From assembly GCF_012220205.1 (NCBI RefSeq), contig NZ_CP047225.1:62001-126000 (forward strand): DNA of 64,000 nucleotides, read 5' to 3'. The position numbers were made by a program, and so were the translations under genes. Positions 59,999-64,000 of this stretch are shown here, piece after piece. Source of the stretch: Mycoplasmopsis gallinacea. GTDB taxonomy: Bacteria; Bacillota_I; Bacilli_A; Mycoplasmatales; Metamycoplasmataceae. Under the pieces are notes generated by a model. It saw only the letters and a list, made by a program, of their open reading frames with translations, did no database searches and was not told the origin of the DNA. Every line of letters begins with the position of its first letter. The stretch's first letter is position 1.

Positions 59999-62572
59999 AT
60001 GAATAAAAACAAAGTTATTGAAAAAATTATTAATGAATCACTTGAAAAAATAATGTCTGATCGTTTCGGAAAATATTCTAAATACGTTATTCAACAAAGA
60101 GCGCTTCCAGATGTTAGAGATGGTCTTAAACCAGTTCAAAGAAGAATTTTATACTCAATGTTTGGACTTGGTTTAGATTTTGATAAACCATACAAAAAGT
60201 CAGCTCGTGTAGTTGGTGATGTTATTGGTAAATATCACCCACATGGTGATTTATCAGTTTATGAAGCTATGGTTAATATGGCTCAATGATGAAAAAGTAA
60301 TGTGCCACTTTTAGATATGCATGGAAACATCGGATCAATTGATGATGATCCTGCAGCTGCTATGCGTTATACCGAAGTTAGAATGTCAAAAATTACAAAG
60401 TACATTCTTAATGATATTAAGAAAAACACAGTAACTTTTGCTCCTAACTTTGACGATTCTGAAATTGAACCGACTGTTTTACCTTCGATTTTTCCTAACA
60501 TTTTAATTAATGGAACTAAAGGGATTGCTATTGGAATGGCTACTGAAATGCCGCCACATAACCTAGCTGAAATTATTGATGCAAGTATTTTTAGAATCAA
60601 AAATCCTAAATCTAATTTAGAACAAATTCTTTCAATTGTTAAAGGTCCTGATTTTCCAACTGGTGGTGTTATAAAAGGTATTAAAGGAATCGTTGAAGCC
60701 TTTGATAAAGGAAGAAACGAAAAAGAAAAAATTCGTTTATTTGCTAAATATAGAATTTTTGAAGATAAAAATAACAAATACATCGAAGTTACTGAAATTC
60801 CTTTTGGTGTAATTAAATCTAAATTAGTTTATGAAATTGATATGTTAATTAACAAAAAAGATATTGATGGAATTGAAGAAATTAAGGATCAATCTGACCG
60901 TAATGGAATTAACATTTTAATTACTCTTTCAAAAGATGCTAATGAGCAAAGTATTTTAAGCTACTTGATGCAAAAAACTCAGCTCCAAGTTACTTATTCA
61001 TATAACAATGTTGTTATTGATCAAAATTCACCTAAAAACTATGGAATTTTAGGGCTATTAGACTCATATTTAGTTCATGTAAAAGAAATTAAAACTAAAA
61101 CTTTAATTTATGATTTAGAGAAAAATAAACTTCGTTTAGAAATTGTGGATGGGTTCATTAAAGTTAGCGAAATCACTGACGAGGTTATTGAAGTAATTAG
61201 AAATGCTGAAGGTTCAAAAGCTGGTGTTATTGAAGCTCTTATTCAAAACTTTGCCTTCACTAAAAACCAAGCCACAGCTATTGCTGAATTAAGACTTTAC
61301 CGTCTTAGCAAAACAGATAAGCAAGCTTATTTAAATGAAAGAGAAGAACTTTTAAGTACTATTTCTAGAATCGAGCTTCTTTTAGACAATGAAAAAGAAT
61401 TTAACAAATTCATCATTGCTCAGCTAAAAGAAATTAAGGATCAATTTGCAACTGATAGAAAAACAGTTATTGAAGAAGATGAATTTGACTTTAGCTATGA
61501 ACAAACTGACTTAGTTAAAGAAGAACAGGTGCAAATTGGAATTTCTCGTTTTGGCTACTTAAAGAGAATTTCACAAAAAGTTGCCGAATCTAATACAATC
61601 CAAACTTATGCTCTTAAAGAAGAAGATTATCTTATTAGATACAACACTTTTAATACATTAAATAATTTATTAATTTTCACCAACCTTGGAAATTACGCAA
61701 TTGTTCCAATTTTTAAAATTAGCGAATCAAAATGAAAAGATTTAGGGGTTCATTTATCTGAATTTGTTAATCTGCGTCCAGATGAAGAAATTGTTGCTCT
61801 CTATGAAGTAGATTCATGAGATAAAAATCTTTTTGTGGTGCTTGGAAGCCAAAAAGGAATGTTCAAAAAAGTTGCTTTAAAAGAATTTGAAGTTTCTAGA
61901 ATTAACAAAAAATACACAGCTATGCCACTTGCTGATAATGATAAACTTGTTAATGCAACAATTAGCAATAATACCAAAGATATTGTAATTATTACTAATA
62001 ATGGGTATGTAACTCGTTATTCAGAAAATGACATTGCACAATATAGTCCTAAAGCTAAAGGAAATAAAGGTTTATATCTTTCATTAAATGATCAAGTTGC
62101 TAACTTCGAAACTTTAAACCCAGATCAAAGCCTTGCAATGTTAAATAGTGATAGAATCTTTAAATCAATTCCACTCACTAAAATTCCATATATCCCTAAA
62201 AACATTAAGGGAAAACAAATTTTTAAAGACTTTAAGATCAATGAAAAATCACTTCTTTGAGATTTAACTCTTTATAATGATGTTTTAGATATTTTAGCTA
62301 AAGATGATGAACAAAAAAGTTATTTAGATAATTTAGATAACATTTATCAAAAACAAGACGGACACATCAAAGCTCACATTGATAACCTAATTATGGTTAA
62401 ATTCAATAAAAATGCTAAACTTAATTTTGATCCAAGTCAAAAAACCAAGGTTGTTCAAAACATCAAAGAAGAAAAACGATCATATTCAATTTTAGAAAAA
62501 GAGCTTTTTGATCGCGAAAATAGCTTAGATGAACTTTTAAGTAGATTGGACAAAAATTTAGGTAAAAAATAA
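59999..62572 (+). CDS. parC: DNA topoisomerase IV subunit A
   Basis: An 857-residue type IIA topoisomerase that decatenates daughter chromosomes. It has [37 protein letters not shown], the quinolone region [21 protein letters not shown], and the catalytic Tyr in [11 protein letters not shown]. The C-terminal domain has partial beta-pinwheel blades and no strict GyrA box (QRRGGKG), which favours ParC over GyrA. Six TGA Trp or so. parE is not next to it: the segment between the direct repeats lies upstream instead. Confidence 0.93.
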
Positions 62573-62579
62573 TCAAATT

Positions 62580-62603
62580 CGCTTGCTAATGCAAGCGTTT
62601 TTT
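62580..62603 (+). terminator. parC terminator
   Basis: CGCTTGC-TAAT-GCAAGCG followed by T6. Confidence 0.85.
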
Positions 62604-62680
62604 CTTGCTTGCTTTTTCCTTTGTAGCAAAAGCTTTCTAAGATTCAAAAAACTAATGCGCCTTATTTATAGACTTATTAG

Positions 62681-62780
62681 TTGACTGGAGTGCAATCTTT
62701 ATCACAAAAAATAAAGACACAAGAAAAAGCGTGCCTTGTGTCAAGGCTTTTCTTGTTTCTTTGTAACCTCAATGCAACTG
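62681..62780. repeat. Stem-loop repeat, copy C (partial)
   Basis: GACTGGAGTGCAATC resembles the end motif of copies A and B. It is followed by a stem built from ACACAAGAAAAAGC and GCTTTTCTTGT, and by TCAATGCAACTGA, the counterpart of the GCGTTGCAATG block. Confidence 0.6.
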
Positions 62781-62815
62781 ATAGTTGAGTAAATTGTTCT
62801 AAATATACAAAAAAC

Positions 62816-62839
62816 GAAATATGGTTATGTCCATATTTC
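62816..62839. repeat. Stem-loop related to that at 13660-13706
   Basis: GAAATATGG-TTATGT-CCATATTTC, a perfect 9-bp stem. The sequence is nearly the same as the inner part of the 13.7-kb hairpin. It could terminate the gene to its right. Confidence 0.55.
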
Positions 62840-62865
62840 ATATCATTGTTTAAAATTCAGGGTTT

Positions 62866-64000
62866 TTAATTTAAAGGCAACTCAATTTGCTTATTGAAGG
62901 TGTAAATTTTGTCAGGCTCTTTGACTCTTGAACGAGCTTGTAATTCAAAAACAACTTTTCATGCATTGCCATTCTCATTTAGTTCAGAAATGACAATTTT
63001 ATTAATTTGAATATCATCAAAGAAAAAACGTTCTTTTTCCACGTCGCTTATTTTACGAACTTCAAAATCAGAAATTTCAAGTTTGCTTCTTGATTTATTT
63101 ACTGATTGCTCTTTAATTGTAATTAAAAGAGATTTAGTTGCAATATAATCTGTAATTAACTTTTTGATATATTCTTCGTAAAGATTTGTTCCAATGCTTA
63201 TTGGAGCAGATTGATTTTCAAGAAAAATTTCAAGAACATCTCCAGGAGAATTAAAACCGTTATCGATGCCGCTAATTGCACTAGTCCTAAATGTTAATAA
63301 CACTCATTTTTCGAATCTTAAAGGATTTTCATCTAAAACGTGATCAGTTGTTAATTCTTCAGAAGCAATTTGAGTTTCTAAAGCTCTAACAATTTGACCT
63401 TCTTTGATTAACCAAACATCGTTTTTACCGTTTTCAGGATTAACAAAATTTATTTCTTTTCCTACATTTTTAGGATCAAGGTGTTCATTAATATATGAAG
63501 CACTGTAATTGTGTCCAGGGTGCCCTTTATAATAAATATTATAATCCTGAGCATATTTAGAAGATATGTATTTAACTCTATCAATATCTGAATCATAACT
63601 TGTTCCGATCACAATTATTGAAGGTTTTTGGTTTTGCTGATAATCGGCTTTTACTATATCTCTTTCTTTTTCTCAATCTAGACCGATAATTTTTCCTCAG
63701 TGTGTAAAAAGTCTTTTATTGTTTCTATCTCTGGTACTAAAAATAAAATCTTTAATTTCTTTTGGGGAAAGATTTTCGCCTGTATCGCTTTTTTCTTGTT
63801 CGAAAAATGACTTAATATTTCTAATTTTTTTATTTGTTAAACTTTTAACTGCATCATATTCGGAAAAGTAACTAACTATATTTGGGTAAAAATTAGTTAT
63901 TAAGTATTGACTAATTCTATCAATATACTTTGGAGCACCTTCTAAAGGGCCTCCTGTTTGGGGATCTAAATAAAGATCATAAACTAATGGCACATATTTT
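62866..64000 (-). CDS. Large protein, 5' end outside the window, with a KGHPG motif
   Basis: The last 378 or so residues, with the frame open to the window edge. Visible are PSIIVIGTSYDSDIDRVKYISSKYAQDYNIYYKGHPGHNYSASYINEHL and a beta-rich C-terminus. The beta-strand-IIVIGTSY followed later by YYKGHPG recalls the His-Pro motif of GT-B sialyltransferase-like folds; this is a weak resemblance. Four TGA Trp break the frame. Signal peptide or lipobox cannot be seen. Function open. Confidence 0.5.

Noticed and set aside
1-64000. CRISPR array or prophage
   Set aside because: I see no series of short repeats with regular spacers and no cas, integrase, terminase or capsid genes.

Overview
The window is a piece of a low-GC mollicute chromosome. 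In-frame TGA is read as tryptophan throughout (for example in trxA, fusA, secY, oppF and parC), IF1 and PrmC start from TTG, and the gene set (pepF-oppABCDF, deoD-deoA-deoC, a trigger-factor-like chaperone, many surface lipoproteins, a papain-like surface protease) fits a Mycoplasmopsis/Mycoplasma of the hominis lineage. I cannot name the species from sequence alone.

Layout. 0-5.3 kb: end of ychF, a trigger-factor-like chaperone and a 1047-residue membrane-anchored surface protein. 5.6-14.3 kb: housekeeping genes (ligA; the rpsP-trmD-rplS operon; trmL, a second SpoU methylase, a DivIVA-like coiled-coil protein and rbgA; dnaJ; a methyltransferase; tRNA-Thr; trxA; tRNA-Trp). 14.3-21.6 kb: prfA-prmC and the secY-adk-map-infA-rpmJ-rpsM-rpsK-rpoA-rplQ ribosomal/transcription operon. 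21.8-26.7 kb: two paralogous membrane proteins, the deoD-deoA-deoC nucleoside salvage operon and a small membrane protein. 26.7-37.9 kb: a peptide acquisition operon, pepF-oppA-oppB-oppC-oppD-oppF, whose leader looks like a complete lysine riboswitch followed by an intrinsic terminator. 38.2-43.8 kb: an accessory island bounded by a stem-loop repeat and an IS remnant, carrying a single-span helical protein, a secreted Trp/Ser-rich protein, a MacB-like fused ABC exporter and a small signal peptidase I. 43.9-46.9 kb: the rpsL-rpsG-fusA operon. 47.1-52 kb: a nucleotidyltransferase-fold protein, an RclA-like (hypothiocyanous acid reductase-like) flavoenzyme and three tandem paralogous membrane proteins. 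52-55 kb: an IMPACT-family protein with pepA, divergent from a His-rich lipoprotein whose promoter carries a palindromic operator. 55-60 kb: a second accessory segment between perfect 24-bp direct repeats, with an IS end, a truncated nucleotidyltransferase gene, a membrane protein, a papain-like surface protease and a membrane-anchored coiled-coil protein. 60-64 kb: parC, a third stem-loop repeat and the 3' part of a large uncharacterised protein.

How it fits together. The organism appears to live on host peptides and nucleosides. Surface protease, oligopeptide permease, PepF and PepA form a peptide acquisition chain, and the lysine riboswitch suggests that peptide import is throttled by intracellular lysine. 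DeoD/DeoA/DeoC recycle nucleosides. The RclA-like enzyme would counter the host oxidant HOSCN. Several promoters place the -10 hexamer 6-10 nt from the start codon with no Shine-Dalgarno, which implies leaderless mRNAs. The strongest candidates for something new are the riboswitch-controlled peptidase/permease operon and the four-gene export cassette at 38.3-43.2 kb.
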